Below the pieces are notes generated by a model. It saw nothing but the letters and a program-made list of their open reading frames with translations. It was not told where the DNA came from and did not search any database. The translations under genes and the position numbers were made by a program. 64,000 nucleotides of DNA from Nigrospora sphaerica (taxonomy: Eukaryota; Ascomycota; Sordariomycetes; Amphisphaeriales; Apiosporaceae), in contig JAGVVL010000001.1 of NCBI GenBank assembly GCA_018287875.1, positions 1,488,001 through 1,552,000 of the forward strand, read 5' to 3'. Of the stretch, positions 21,939 to 32,736 are shown in pieces (the first letter of the stretch is position 1; every line of letters starts with the position of its first letter).

Positions 21939-23662
21939 ATGAGCATCGCCGAGAGCACTGCCCGGCTTCTCTGTAGGGAGAATGCCACACTGCTGTCCAC
22001 GATAAACAAAGTTCCCGGGGAAGGCGTGAGGAATGTTTTGGAACGTGAAAAGGGTGCGAAAGACGACGGTTTCCTGACCCTGGAACAAGAGCTGACTCTA
22101 ACCACGACCCTTGTCCGCCTCTCAAGGGTTACGAAGTATCCCAACCACATAACGGCTGTTTGCGTCGAGCAGAAATTGCAAGGCCCGGAATTGATTGTGC
22201 GGGTAGCTATCAACAAGGCAAGCCCCCAAGATGGTCAGGATATACTGGATAGAGTTGTGAAAGGCTTCAATGGTATACTTCTCTTGCTGGTCAAGTTGTC
22301 AAATGGTAGGTAATCGGAACCGCGGAAGAAGAAGTGACACTGACCCTGCAACAAGATCACCGGGATATCAGGCTATTGAGGGGCCAGGTACTGCAGGAGA
22401 TCACCACACCATGTCACCCAAGCATATTGAACCGTTTGGGGTCGTCCTCAACTGTGGTTCAGCGAGCAAGCCGAGGAAAGAGGCCGTATCTCTCCTAGAC
22501 ACTCCACGATACCGTAGCTGTACTGCGCAGTATTGGAGTCTAAACACAACACCAACCGTTCATTGACCGGCTCGAAAGGCTGGAAACCCTGGTTCAAGCT
22601 CATGAGGAATGTGGAGTCTCTCAACGTCGGGGTTGTCTTCTCGAAGATATCCTCATTTATTGTAGGAAAATGACCAAGTTTGCCAGCCTGAGAGACCTAC
22701 TCAGCCTTATCCCCAACACGTCACTTTGCCCAAGCACCAGATCGTCAGTGGCACGCAGAATAGGCAAGTTGGGGCACTACGCGAGTATCAGCAAACAACT
22801 TTGTTCTTTGCAACACACTTTTTCGTGCTCACGGCACATACCACATTCCAAGCACGCATGGAAGACTCTATCCAGAGTGGAAACTGCCTGCAGTCCGTTG
22901 GATACCATGAAGGGGGTGGAGGCGACGTTTGCCAGCGCAGTGGAGCGCGCTGTCGGACAGAGTCTCCGATTACCGCTGAACAGCCACGGCTCCCTCAAAG
23001 TTCACCGCCCAAACGAAAGCACTCTAACCATTATGTCAATTTCCTCGCTGTTGACCGTTACTAAAGATGCTGTGTCTGCGGTCCCGGCCCCGCTTCTGGG
23101 GAGGTTAGATTCAGAACCAGCACCGCCAAGCGACAACCATGAGATAGCAGTCGTTGAGCCCCCTCCTTGTTGGAATGTCTCGCATGAAATTCGACCAGTC
23201 GAATTGAACCCTCGGGAAGAAGGGACGGAACAAGATCATGGCCTCGTATTGCCTCCTGATGCCGAGGAAGGGCCACCAAGGAAGCCCACGTCGGGAGAAT
23301 CGTCACCGAGCTCCAGCCAGACAGCGCCGGGATATCTCGAACGCACAATCATCACGCTACAGCAAGGGAAAGCTAGAAATATCAACCTGCATCTAGCATA
23401 TCCCAGCATGATTCGCACACGAAGTTTGTACGTCCATATCGAGTGGCCATCGGAGAACATGGATCAGAGGAGACTTGACAGCCGCATTACTCTCATGGCC
23501 AGGTGGCTGTCTGTTGAAGACACCGACAGACATAAATCTACAAAAGCCATCCATGAAGTGAAAAATCTCAGCACAGAGTTCGAAACTGAATGCAGCGGCA
23601 ATGAGGATCTGATGCTTCGGTTGGGAGATGAAATCATCGAAATCCGAAGGGTGGAGAACTGA
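21939..23662 (+). CDS. Orphan protein, three-exon model with uncertain second intron
   Basis: Best model: exons 21939-22272, 22329-22485 and 22579-23662, 524 aa. Intron 1 (GTATAC...GGAAG, 56 nt) is required because the frame shifts there. The proposed intron 2 (22486-22578, GTATCT...AAAG, 93 nt) is a multiple of three and is open in the same frame except for a TAG at 22496 and a TAA at about 22542. It may therefore be retained sequence carrying two stops instead of a true intron. Protein: an N-terminal helical domain (MSIAESTARLLCRENATLLSTINKVPGEGVRNVLEREKG), a middle helical part (LTLQQDHRDIRLLRGQVLQEI; LETLVQAHEECGVSQRRGCLLEDILIYCRKM), then a Pro/Ser-rich linker and a C-terminal domain with charged strands ending IIEIRRVEN. 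No signal peptide or clear membrane span. Family not recognised. Confidence 0.5.
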
Positions 23663-23966
23663 GCGGATTCTCAAAACGCATGGTCAGCGGCTTCAGGTGA
23701 GGGGAGCCGTTTTCTAACGTTTGGTTAGGGTATGATTGATATAGATCGTCAATGTCGGAGTGCTTGCAACGTACCACTCCTAAATCACCATGCGGCATGC
23801 CTCTATATGCGCCTTTTCTCCCCCTGCCTGGCCCATGATTCAAGCTGATCCTGAGGGTCATACTCAAGGCAATACACGGAGCGTGCTTGGGTCTCGCCGG
23901 CCCTACCGTAAGCATGGGCCAATACTGCATTCGCCTCTCGGTAATTTGTATACAAACTCCAGAACT
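23663..23966. other. Short spacer, possibly coding on the minus strand
   Basis: On the minus strand, 24006-23803 has an open frame with protein-like composition (KPGSRLKFWSLYTNYREANAVLAHAYGRAGETQARSVYCLEYDPQDQLESWA). It could be the true 3' exon of the neighbouring minus-strand gene, but I could not find a convincing splice to join it. Confidence 0.3.
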
Positions 23967-25059
23967 TCAACCGGGACCCAGGCTTGAGGGCATGGGATCG
24001 CCACAAGCGGCTTCACAGAGCATACAAGCTGAATTTTTTTTTTTTTTTTTTGGAAAAGTTTGGAGGCGCACAAAAGAGGCTAGGAGAGTGCTTTCAAGCT
24101 CCTCACCGCAGGCCTTGACCATGCGATGGTCTGTCTCCTTCGACACCACATCAGCGACGAGTCGGCGATGGACAACGAACAAGGGGATGTGTAGCTCCGG
24201 CATCTCGATGATGCTTCTAAGCAGGTGGCCTTCGGAAAAGATCAGTACAATTGCGAATTTGTCTAGCGATGTTGACGACAAGCTCGGTGCCTCACCCTTA
24301 GCCAAGAGCCTCGGATGTTGAAGTTCTTGGAATCAATACATGTACTTACTTAGAATGTGCAACGCTTTGCGCTCCCGTTTTCTTCCTTCCTCCCACTCGC
24401 CGTACCAGGGCATGCCCGAGGAAACTCAGTGGCATGGCAGCGCAGAGTGCCCAAGGGATGAAACCCAGAGTTATCATGTTGGCGCTTGCACCTATCGCTC
24501 TACCGAGAGCGGCCCCCCAGGTCGCTAGCAAAACGAGAACGGCGGCTTGGTAACGGTCTTCATCCTGCCTGCGGTGCGCAAAAGAGGAGAGACAGCAACC
24601 CAGCAGTACACACGAGCCGAGCATGAGCCCGGGCGGAGGGTGGGTAACCAACGCTAGAAGGCGGTGTCCTTGACTGTTGGCCTCGACGATCATGGAACCC
24701 TGAAGCGGAGTGAGCTGACCGATCCGTCATAGACGACGGTATTCCGAATTTGCGGCTTGAGACATCTGATAACAGATGAGAAGGCTCACGAACGTTCGTT
24801 TCATTGGCTCCCTCCATACGCCAAATGAAAGAGGTGCCCACGACGCAGCATACGGCCGTGGGCATCACCTCTGCCATCTGTGATAGTGCCCCCAGAATCG
24901 CGATGCCTGGGGTCCTCCCTTCGCAGCGCACCCGGTGGCGGCATGACTTTGCACACATTGAGAAGAGATAAGAGTTGCAGTCATGGGCACCAAGGAGGTG
25001 TGTGGGAGTTGCCGGATCGGTCTTGCGAGAACCAACTCGATACCACCAAGAGCAGCCAT
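23967..25059 (-). CDS. Putative orphan membrane protein, multi-exon, boundaries uncertain
   Basis: I can join four open segments on the minus strand. Exon 1 (25059 to about 24957) begins MAALGGIELVLARPIRQLPHTSLVP. Exon 2 (from about 24906) reads GIAILGALSQMAEVMPTAVCCVVGTSFIWRMEGANET. Exon 3 (about 24720-24351) reads LTPLQGSMIVEANSQGHRLLALVTHPPPGLMLGSCVLLGCCLSSFAHRR and then two hydrophobic segments (YQAAVLVLLATWGAALGRAIG, MITLGFIPWALCAAMPLSFLGHALV). Exon 4 starts at about 24310. The exon 3/4 junction is well supported: AA before GTAAGTACATG, then a 40-nt intron, then a frame that continues KLLAKGEAPSLSSTSLDKFAIVLIFSEGHLLRSIIEMPELHIPLFVV. The exon 1/2 and 2/3 junctions are weak. Three or four membrane helices are likely. 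An A18 run is read as lysines near the end. Family not recognised. Confidence 0.4.
24034..24051. repeat. Poly-T/A tract, 18 nt
   Basis: A pure run of T on the plus strand (A on the minus strand), inside or just beyond the last exon of the minus-strand membrane protein gene. It is the longest A/T homopolymer I noticed in the window. Confidence 0.9.
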
Positions 25060-25710
25060 ATGTATGTGTGTGCGTGTATACCGGCTCGTTGTAGGACGCT
25101 CTTATATAGCTAATGACGGCCGACGACTTATCCGGACATCAGGCTCGCTCCCGTTTGGGCACATGATGCATCACGCACTGTACATCCTACCTTCAGCCCA
25201 CCGTGGCCAACTCAGCCTGGGGGTCACACATAAACTGCTTGCACGGGCTCCTGGAACATCGGCTTGGCAACCGAACCGGCCTGATAGTGACAAGTGGAAA
25301 TCAACCACCTGATCGCATGCCGACTCTGACCGGGGCCCAGATATGAAAAATGAGGCTACGTCGCCTGCGTCGACTGCGTCACGACATCTCCCGGGCCGGG
25401 CGTAATACCCCTCGCTAGGCGCACCGCCAAGGGTGCGTGCTCGCATGAGCTCCTGCCCAATCAGGGCACAAGAATCTCGTCTTCACTACCGGTGCGCCTC
25501 GTCCGCCAGAGCCTCGAGGTAGGCATCCGTCGGCCAGGCAGAAAGGCAGGGCGATTGTCCCCCGACGTGGCACGCTCTCGTCCATTCGAGGCCCAAGTCG
25601 GGCACCGGCGCATGGGACCAAAGACGGCGGGGGTTGAGCCGAGAGAAACTGCCCATCTGCGATGGAATCTGGTGGACATAGGTTGGGCCTGCATTCCGCA
25701 GAGCCTCTTA
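25060..25710. promoter_or_regulatory. Divergent region between two orphan membrane protein genes
   Basis: 0.65 kb that would serve both head-to-head genes. TATATA-like words occur near 25106. The frame of the plus-strand gene stays open upstream of its chosen ATG back to about 25490, so part of this region may be coding. Confidence 0.4.
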
Positions 25711-26702
25711 ATGGACTATAGAACATATTCCGGTCGGGTTTCCCCGCTGATGAAGGAGTTGGGTGCCGCGTGTAAGTACCCAGGGGTCAAAACGGGCCTT
25801 ATTAAGAGCAAGCATCAGTCACACCAACTCCCTGGTCAGGATTCCGGCCAACTCGCACCCCCAAGCTCGAGACACATCGTCAGCATCAGGGAATCTCGTC
25901 CAGTCCGCCAGCTTCGAGGCTCCTGCCAACTCAAGTTGGCGGATGTCAGATATCACAAGATGCTGGACTTGTTACGTGTCTGGCTCAGAGTCGTGGCCTT
26001 TCTGAGATCACGGGGGCCGCGGCTTTTGGCGGCCTGCAAAGTGTTATCGCGCGGAGGCATGTTCGCTTCGGCTTTGGTCCCGGTCTTCGTGTCTGGGCCC
26101 CCCTTGGAGTACAGATTGTAGGTGGGAATAGCTCAGCCGGCAAGGACTCCTACTGATAGCGAGGCTTCCAGGTCCCTCGCGGCTTTTACCTTGTCGTTTC
26201 TGGTCTTTCAGTTCATATACTGGAGAGACGTGGTACGGTAAGCCATGGAGCCCATCCAACGTCGATATAGCTGGGGGGACTGACATCTTCTAGGAACTTC
26301 GTGATGTCGTTAGCTGTTGTCATGCTGCCACTCGCAACGCTGTACCCATTCCCAGGCATCTCCCTGTCCTTGGTTATCCCGAGGGTCCCCATGTTCTTGG
26401 CCCTGCTCAGTGTCATCGCCGTTGAGATGGGACGTTTTCTCCGGATAAACAACCAGGAGGCGGCCTTAACACAGCAGGTGAGGCGGAGCATCCCATCGTG
26501 GCTGTCCGAGTGCAATGCAGTGTGGGAGCACATGGGCGGGCCAGGGACCATGGAGCCCGCCAGTGACCACTCGACGGACATTTCTCTCTCGCCGGACTCT
26601 CTTTCAAGTTTGCCGCGCGAGTGGGATTCCCCGACGCGTCGTTGCTTCGCCCAAAATATAGTGGGCGCAGACCAAAGCTTGCTCCCACTCGAGGAGAGGT
26701 AG
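25711..26702 (+). CDS. Orphan membrane protein, four exons
   Basis: Exons 25711-25771, 25819-26117, 26212-26237 and 26294-26702 give 264 aa. Every junction keeps phase (1, 0, 2) and the introns are GT-AG: GTAAGT (47 nt), GTAGGT (94 nt, TTTCAG) and GTAAGC (56 nt, TCTAG). This agreement, including a 26-nt micro-exon, is the main evidence that the gene is real. The second exon lacks any ATG, GTG or TTG early on, so simple ORF scans miss it. Protein: short N-terminus, Pro/Arg-rich segment, then DAGLVTCLAQSRGLSEITGAAAFGGLQSVIARRHVRFGFGPGLRVWAPLGVQIFIYWRDVVRNF, two hydrophobic segments (VMSLAVVMLPLATLYPF; VPMFLALLSVIAVEMGRFL) and a polar C-terminal tail of ~80 residues. I recognise no family. The start could lie further upstream. 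Confidence 0.6.
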
Positions 26703-29367
26703 ACCACTTGTAGCCTTCCGACGAAAGATAGTTACCGGTACCACCACCCTTGCCTTGCTTTGACGCATTTTTAGCGGATGTCATGCAGTGTTGTTATGGA
26801 AGTCTTGTCCCATTCCCCGCCCGGCTCTCCAAGGGCGGTACCCATGGACCGTGACCTAGGAACTCGTCCGCCTACCCGGCCGCTATCAAGCCTCACGGTC
26901 ACAGTACCTCTCGCCGCGGCCCAAGCTCAGGAGTCCGTTTGGCCACCTGCACGTTTGCATCCCATCTTATAAAATCCGGCGTTGGATGTTTGGGGTCCCG
27001 GCGGCCGGCCATGTCGGGATCGGCAAGTGGCTTTAGCATTCGGGGAAACCAGAGGCGAGGACAGCTCTACAAGCATTAATAGGTAAGTGCCTACCCGAAC
27101 AAGTGCCTTGCGGAATGGATCCGGTCACTGGGACGAACAGCCAAAGCCGCCACCGGAGGACACGCTCAAGTGACGGGACGCCTTTGAGCCATGCCCGTAT
27201 GCACACACAGGCTGACCCGTCCAGGGCAGTACCCAGAAGACCGTCATGCTAATCAGGAAAGTTTCGCGCAGGCTCGTGACCAGTTCGAGGCTGGGGGGCA
27301 GATTGGGGGGCTGTGATCAGTAGCCGGGATCACCTGGGGAACACGAACGGGTGCATCACGTGCGTGGGATGCCATGGCTGGCAGTTTGGTTCCTTTTAAT
27401 AAATGATGCGATGAGCAACAATCTCCTAGCCAGGCGTGGGCTTGGCGTATGTCGGGTGATCCCTAAAACTCTTGAGAGAAGCAAAAGACGGGAAGTAGAG
27501 ACGGAAGTGTGGGCGGTGGGGACTTTTCCCATCGTGTCGCTCTTGCAACGCAACGACGGCCCGGGAAAAGACACGGCGCCGCTTGCAAGCCGCGTTAGCG
27601 GCAGAGGGTATTGCTCGGCTCCGTCGGTAGATTTTGGGTGTTCACTCCTGTCACGCGTCTTCCGGGTCGAGTGTTCGGCATTGTCAGTGGGCACTAACGC
27701 ACATCCAAATGCACGGATGGAATGAATGGCAGATAGCTCTCTCGCTGTGGCCTTTCCCCCGGCTTAGACACAAGTAGCATCACGGCCTCGCTATTCGAGA
27801 ACCCACCGCCCGCATGTGTTTGGCCCCGTCAAGCGTCTCGGCGCGTCGGTGGTTGCGCGGGGCGGCCGAGGTGATTCGTTGTCGGGCATTGATAGTTGGC
27901 GGTCGTGAGACGGCATGCGCATGGCGCATGGCTTTCGTGGCGGCCCCTCGGGATCTGCATCGCCCAGGCAAAGGACCAAACGAAAAGAGGATGCCTACAC
28001 ACGCATGGCCCATTGTGGGAATCCGTTTCTGACAATCGCATCACGATCGGGCACGAACTAGAGGACAAATCACCGACCGGCTCGCGTTGGCCCACGTCGC
28101 GCCTGTGGGAATGCTGGACGAGGCGCGCAAGGGCAAAAAGCCCCACGGTCTAATTAGCATCGCCCAGGTCCCGACGCCCCTCGCTACGGGGTTGGGGGAG
28201 AGGGGATCACACCCTCGGCTTCCCCCAGTCAGCACGGCAAGGAAACACCAGGTACTGATCCCCTGCATAGGGCACACGCGCTTGGGGGCTGTGTGTCTGA
28301 CGGATGACTCGGGGGTCAGGCCGGGGGGGTTCCAGACCTGGGACGAAGGCGCCGCGTGTGTCTGGCCGCGTGCGAGGTGGGCGCGAGAGGGAGAGGAAAG
28401 GAACGAGAGAGACGGAGAGGCTTGCGCCACCGGATGGATCCTGCAGTACGCATGCCGGCCGTCCGGCTGAACGGGACACGGAGCGACTGCGGTCTTGGCC
28501 TGCTGATGGTTGTCGAGGCGTGGGTTCGTCAACAGGCCCGCCGTCTGTCGTACTCATGGGCCCGGAGAGACACGACGACGGCTAATGTGCTTTCGTGCGG
28601 ATCGGGCTGCCGTGGCTCGAGTGCCGATTCGCCGGACCATGGCTCATCCCTCTGCCCCAGCGACGGATGGCATGCAACGGATGGCAAGCAACGTGCGCGC
28701 CGAGGCGCCCATTGGCTCGCATATCGAAGGCCAGCAGAAAAGGAAGGCCTCGTACGTCCCGCCCCGATATGGCGACCTGCAGCCCCCCCGATCCAGGGGA
28801 CCTCTGCGGAATCGCGGGCCAGCCAGGTGGAGTGAACCCTGTACCATACACAGTACCACCGGCGCCAGCGGCATGATGCTCCAGGTCTGTCCGCCTTGAC
28901 TAAATCGAGACTTTCAATGTGTCAATGCTGATCCAGTGACGCCCCGTCTGGGGAAGACACGTGCACCAATCCGGTATAGCTCGGTGCCCGACATTGTCAT
29001 CTGTCTACCCCACGCCAAGACCGTCCGGGACCCTTTCAAGTTTCTGAGGGTCCGCGAGGGTACCATGTCATCGTACGTCCCGGCACGTAGCAACCAAGGG
29101 GGCACGTAGCACCCGAAGGGGCCCGTCTAGACCCTGCCTAGACCCTCCCCCCTTTTGCCCTCTCTGGGAGCGTCTATAAAGGGCCCCCCCCAGAGCCCCA
29201 ATCGCCTCCTTCAGGCCCCCCCTTCCCGAGCCCATGGGCGGCAGTGCCGACGAACACCGAAAAGCGAGGCAGCCGAGAACAAGAGGCTTTCTTCCATCTA
29301 CACAGACACGAACGCTGCCGTTGTCACCGTCCAGCACCGCCGGCTCGTACAAGAAGAGCATGCCATC
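26703..29367. other. Gene-poor spacer, 2.7 kb
   Basis: Frames open simultaneously on both strands in several places (for example 28040-28900), with no recognisable protein and no consistent splicing. I see no transposon ends. Its right end should contain the promoter of the small basic protein gene. Confidence 0.4.
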
Positions 29368-29814
29368 ATGTCGACCCTCCTTGAGATACCCCTTTTTCCC
29401 GGCAACGAGCCGCTGCCAGTGCTGCTGGACACGGCACCCGTCCACTTCGACATGCGCAACCTGCGAGCCAGCACGGACAGCTACTACGCGCGGCAGTTTC
29501 CCATACCACCCACCAGCATGGCCTCGCTCACCTCTCCCGCCACACCCAACGCCCGGGTCCGAGGCGGCCTCCGGAGGGCCCCGGGCTCGCAGGAGACCAA
29601 GAGGTGTTCCTTCAAGGAGGACATCGCCCGCGACATCCAAACCGGCGAGGTTTTCATCCCCACCAGCGTGCCCGGGACCAAGTACCGCGCTTGGTTCCAG
29701 GAGCGACGAAGACAGGAGCAGCGCCAGCAGGTCCTCGGCGACTTGGCCGACCAAGCGTTCGAGGCGGCGCAGCGGAGACTGGCACGCCGACGACAGTCGG
29801 CATCGCCGAGTTAG
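29368..29814 (+). CDS. Small basic hypothetical protein
   Basis: 148 aa from ATG 29368 to TAG 29814. The same frame is open about 210 nt further upstream but without an ATG, so an upstream exon is possible. The sequence has coding-like third-position GC and no low-complexity bias: MSTLLEIPLFPGNEPLPVLLDTAPVHFDMRNLRASTDSYYARQFPIPP, a Ser/Thr/Pro linker, then SFKEDIARDIQTGEVFIPTSVPGTKYRAWFQERRRQEQRQQVLGDLADQAFEAAQRRLARRR, a long Arg/Gln-rich amphipathic helix at the C-terminus. No signal peptide, no cysteine pattern. The basic helix suggests nucleic-acid or protein binding, but this is a guess. Not recognised. Confidence 0.45.
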   Translation: MSTLLEIPLFPGNEPLPVLLDTAPVHFDMRNLRASTDSYYARQFPIPPTSMASLTSPATPNARVRGGLRRAPGSQETKRCSFKEDIARDIQTGEVFIPTSVPGTKYRAWFQERRRQEQRQQVLGDLADQAFEAAQRRLARRRQSASPS

Positions 29815-30070
29815 GCGAGGCAGCACATTAGGCGAGAATTGGTCTTGATACCCCCATCGGCCCCGGCCCTGTATTAGTACCTACGTAAGCAGTGTACATT
29901 TTCCAAATAGAGAACCCGGGACGAGAAACCCCCACCTGTTTGCTTTTCTACCTATTGATCGTCCGTCCGTTGTCGTATTGTTCACGGTGCCTCTTCTGAC
30001 CCGCGAGACCCCAGGCAGCGGCAGCAAATTCTCCCACGGCCGTGGCGAAGCCCCCAACCCCCTCTCGGGC

Positions 30071-30830
30071 CTAGGGGCCGTTTTCGGACACGATATGCTC
30101 GGGCTCGCTGATTTGCTGGATCGAGTTCTGGACCGGAAGCGACGTGGTCAGGGTCCGGCCCATGCTGACTACAAAGGGCAGCACGAGGCTCGACGGGGCC
30201 TGAAAGGGGTACACAACAAAGCGCAGGACCCCCGTCAGCCCGGAAGAGGCTAGCAGCACCACAAAGGCCCGGGCGTAGTGGGAGTTGATCCGCCACTCCT
30301 ACTCATGCGGCTGGCCCAAGCAGCGCCGCTGTAGCTTCTTGGGCCGCTGAGGCTGCTGAGGCTGGTGACGAAGCCCGCCAGCCCGTCCAGCGCCTGCGAC
30401 AGGGCCGACCGGAACCCGCCGTACTGCGCCGCGCCCCCCTCGAGCAGGTGGACGAACAGGGCGGCCGGTACGGTGAAGGGCAGGGCGGCGACCAGAATCC
30501 AGACCATGGGGTTGAGAAGCACTTGGATCACGTGGCGCAGCCAGTGCTCGTCGTAAATCAAGGCGCCGTGCCAGATCCCGACATCGCGCTGCCGAGTGCT
30601 TGAGGAGTGTCCCCATGCCGCTTCACACGTCTCCAGCCCCTGCTCACCGCAAAACCCGCGCAGAGCCCCCGGGACTTGCAAGGGACGACGGATAACAGGA
30701 ACTTTCGGGCAAACAAGTAGCTTGAGGAATGAATAGCGGCAGCTCGATTTGTTAGCCGGGCTGCTGGGTACAGAAGCTCACGATTGCACGCGAGGCGAAG
30801 GAGCTCGGCTGAGGTCGTTGTTGGGACCAT
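30071..30830 (-). CDS. Orphan membrane protein, possibly mitochondrial, with a doubtful last intron
   Basis: Model: exons 30830-30648, 30588-30370 and 30298-30071, 209 aa, all phase 0. The first intron (GTGAGC...GGCAG, 59 nt) is convincing. The second (GTCACC...GTAG, 71 nt) has a poor donor but is needed because the frame changes; the alternative is a one-base frameshift in a decaying gene. The N-terminus (MVPTTTSAELLRLACNRELLYPAARLTNRAAAIHSSSYLFARKFLLS) is basic and Ser/Ala-rich, like a mitochondrial presequence. Hydrophobic segments follow: NPMVWILVAALPFTVPAALFVHLL and, after the junction, YARAFVVLLASSGLTGVLRFVVYPFQAPSSLVLPFVVSMG. The stop closely follows a polar tail (ISEPEHIVSENGP). I recognise no family. 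Confidence 0.45.
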
Positions 30831-32736
30831 CTTGAAACGCCACCCACTTCAAGGCTTTTTTCTCTCCTTGGAAAACTGTATCTCTCTCGCTGGACACAGC
30901 CGAGCCATTGCAGAAACCACTTTGGTGGTCTGATACGTCGAGGTCTTCCCTCCACTTCACCTCGAAAACTTATGTGCGGGTGACTTACTACTCCCGGCTT
31001 ATATCAGGAATGCGACGACGCATCCAATCAGGATTCAAAGTTGAAATCGTCACCCTTCCCGATCTGGGGCCGACAGCTGATGGACGGGTTTCTGACTCCC
31101 TGCCTTGGGTTTGTCCGCTGGCAACCTTGTTGGAAGAAATGTTGGGATGAGCAGCTGGGTAAATGCCGTCGGGCATTACTTGAAGACGACATACAGTAAG
31201 AATGATGGCGGGTCCGCTCCACAAAGAGTAGGTATGACAAACGCAATTGTACATAATAGGGCTCTCGATACCGACCAGCGAGACCAGTACTGGCAACCGT
31301 AATTAGTGCCACACCACGCGTGGAACACCCACCTGGATTGCCTGTCGGAGGCCATGTGGATCACCGCATAATCTGCAACACCCGCAGGTTAGTGTTAACA
31401 TAAAGAGAGAGAAAGGGTTGGCACAAAATGCGCCTTCGAGTTGCGACGTTGGTGGGAAGCGCGCCTTCTTGTAGACCTATCCAAGTCAATATGGCACTAA
31501 CTTACACACCCGTACCGCCCTATCTTACAGAGCGCATTCGTAAGCCATTTGCCCTAGACTAAGACATTTCTCCTCTTGAGGCTTTGAAATGTGAGGCAGA
31601 CGCATCCCAGGCTACGTGTCGGGTTGGGAATTCGTATGAGCTATACGTGCCATCCTCATAACGACCTGGCGGTTCGCATGTAACAGGCCTCAAGCCATTG
31701 AAGCTACTGCACGGTTAGCTTGGCCGGCTTGGTGCCTCACTTAGTTCCTTCGGTGCATGGCCTGTATATTAGTAGGCTGGTGACGGGTATTGACAACGTT
31801 CGTGTAGAAGGGCGGATGTAGCCTTTTCGGTTCCCTGGCTTCGGCCTACGTTCGGAAGGCTCTCGAGCCAATGGTGGTCGGAGGATACGGCCAGGACTTT
31901 ACATAAAAGGAGCAGGCCATTAGTTAGCCATGCACATACATGCCTGCTGCAAATAAGAGCACCAGCACCTGCAGAATCTCTCTGACATCTGGGGGACTAC
32001 AGCTGCCAACCTCGTTGCCCATTGGCATGGAACCCACGCTACTATGGGAATGCATCAAGGTTGGATGACAGCATCAAGCGGCACATGTTGAGAAGGAAGG
32101 TTATGAGTGGTTTCCCTTGTTTTAGGCTTGCGGCGCTTGTCACATGCAAGCCGTCCTGCAGGCAACTCTGACAACGACGAGGGCAGGGGCAAATCCGATC
32201 CCCCCCCCCGAGCCGTGCGTCATCGCCCGTTTTCCTTACACAGAGGTATCTAACCTTAGGTACTGGGTAAGGAGGTCAGTCTTTCTTTGTGGGGGCGCTG
32301 TTAGCGCGTGGTTCCCCAGCTTTGGAAGCCGAGAGCATGTGGGCACTCTCTATCGGTTACCGATGATTGCCCCTGCCCCTTCCCTAGCAAAAACCCATGG
32401 CAGTCGGGGGGGCTGACGAGCCGCGGCCGCGGGTAATATGGATCTAAGTACATGGATGCTTACCTAGGTCGTTACCGTGAGACCTACTCGATTGGGGCGA
32501 GGGGCCTCGGCGACTAATACACAGCTTGATCACACGCCCTATCCATTATTCCAACCTCAAACACACACCTCTTCATTCTGTCTCTCCGCCGTGCGCGTTC
32601 CTCTCCCTTATCGTTTTGAACAAATGCAGCGGTAGCTCTCCCTCGCCAATCTCACCTCCCCCACGCCGGCAGGTTGCTTCAGCGCCTCGCCCGCTCGCCC
32701 CCCCCCCAACGCCGTTCACGCTATAGCCGAGGCACG
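30831..32736. promoter_or_regulatory. Divergent gene-free region, 1.9 kb
   Basis: Between the orphan membrane protein (-) and the PMP24 gene (+). AT-richer than the surrounding genes between 30960 and 32140, with no supported frame. A pyrimidine-rich stretch at 32560-32700 precedes the PMP24 start. Confidence 0.45.

Noticed and set aside
28040..28900. Overlapping 80-160-codon frames on both strands
   Set aside because: All six frames are long because stops are rare in this GC-rich sequence; no frame shows a domain, signal peptide or splice-consistent extension.
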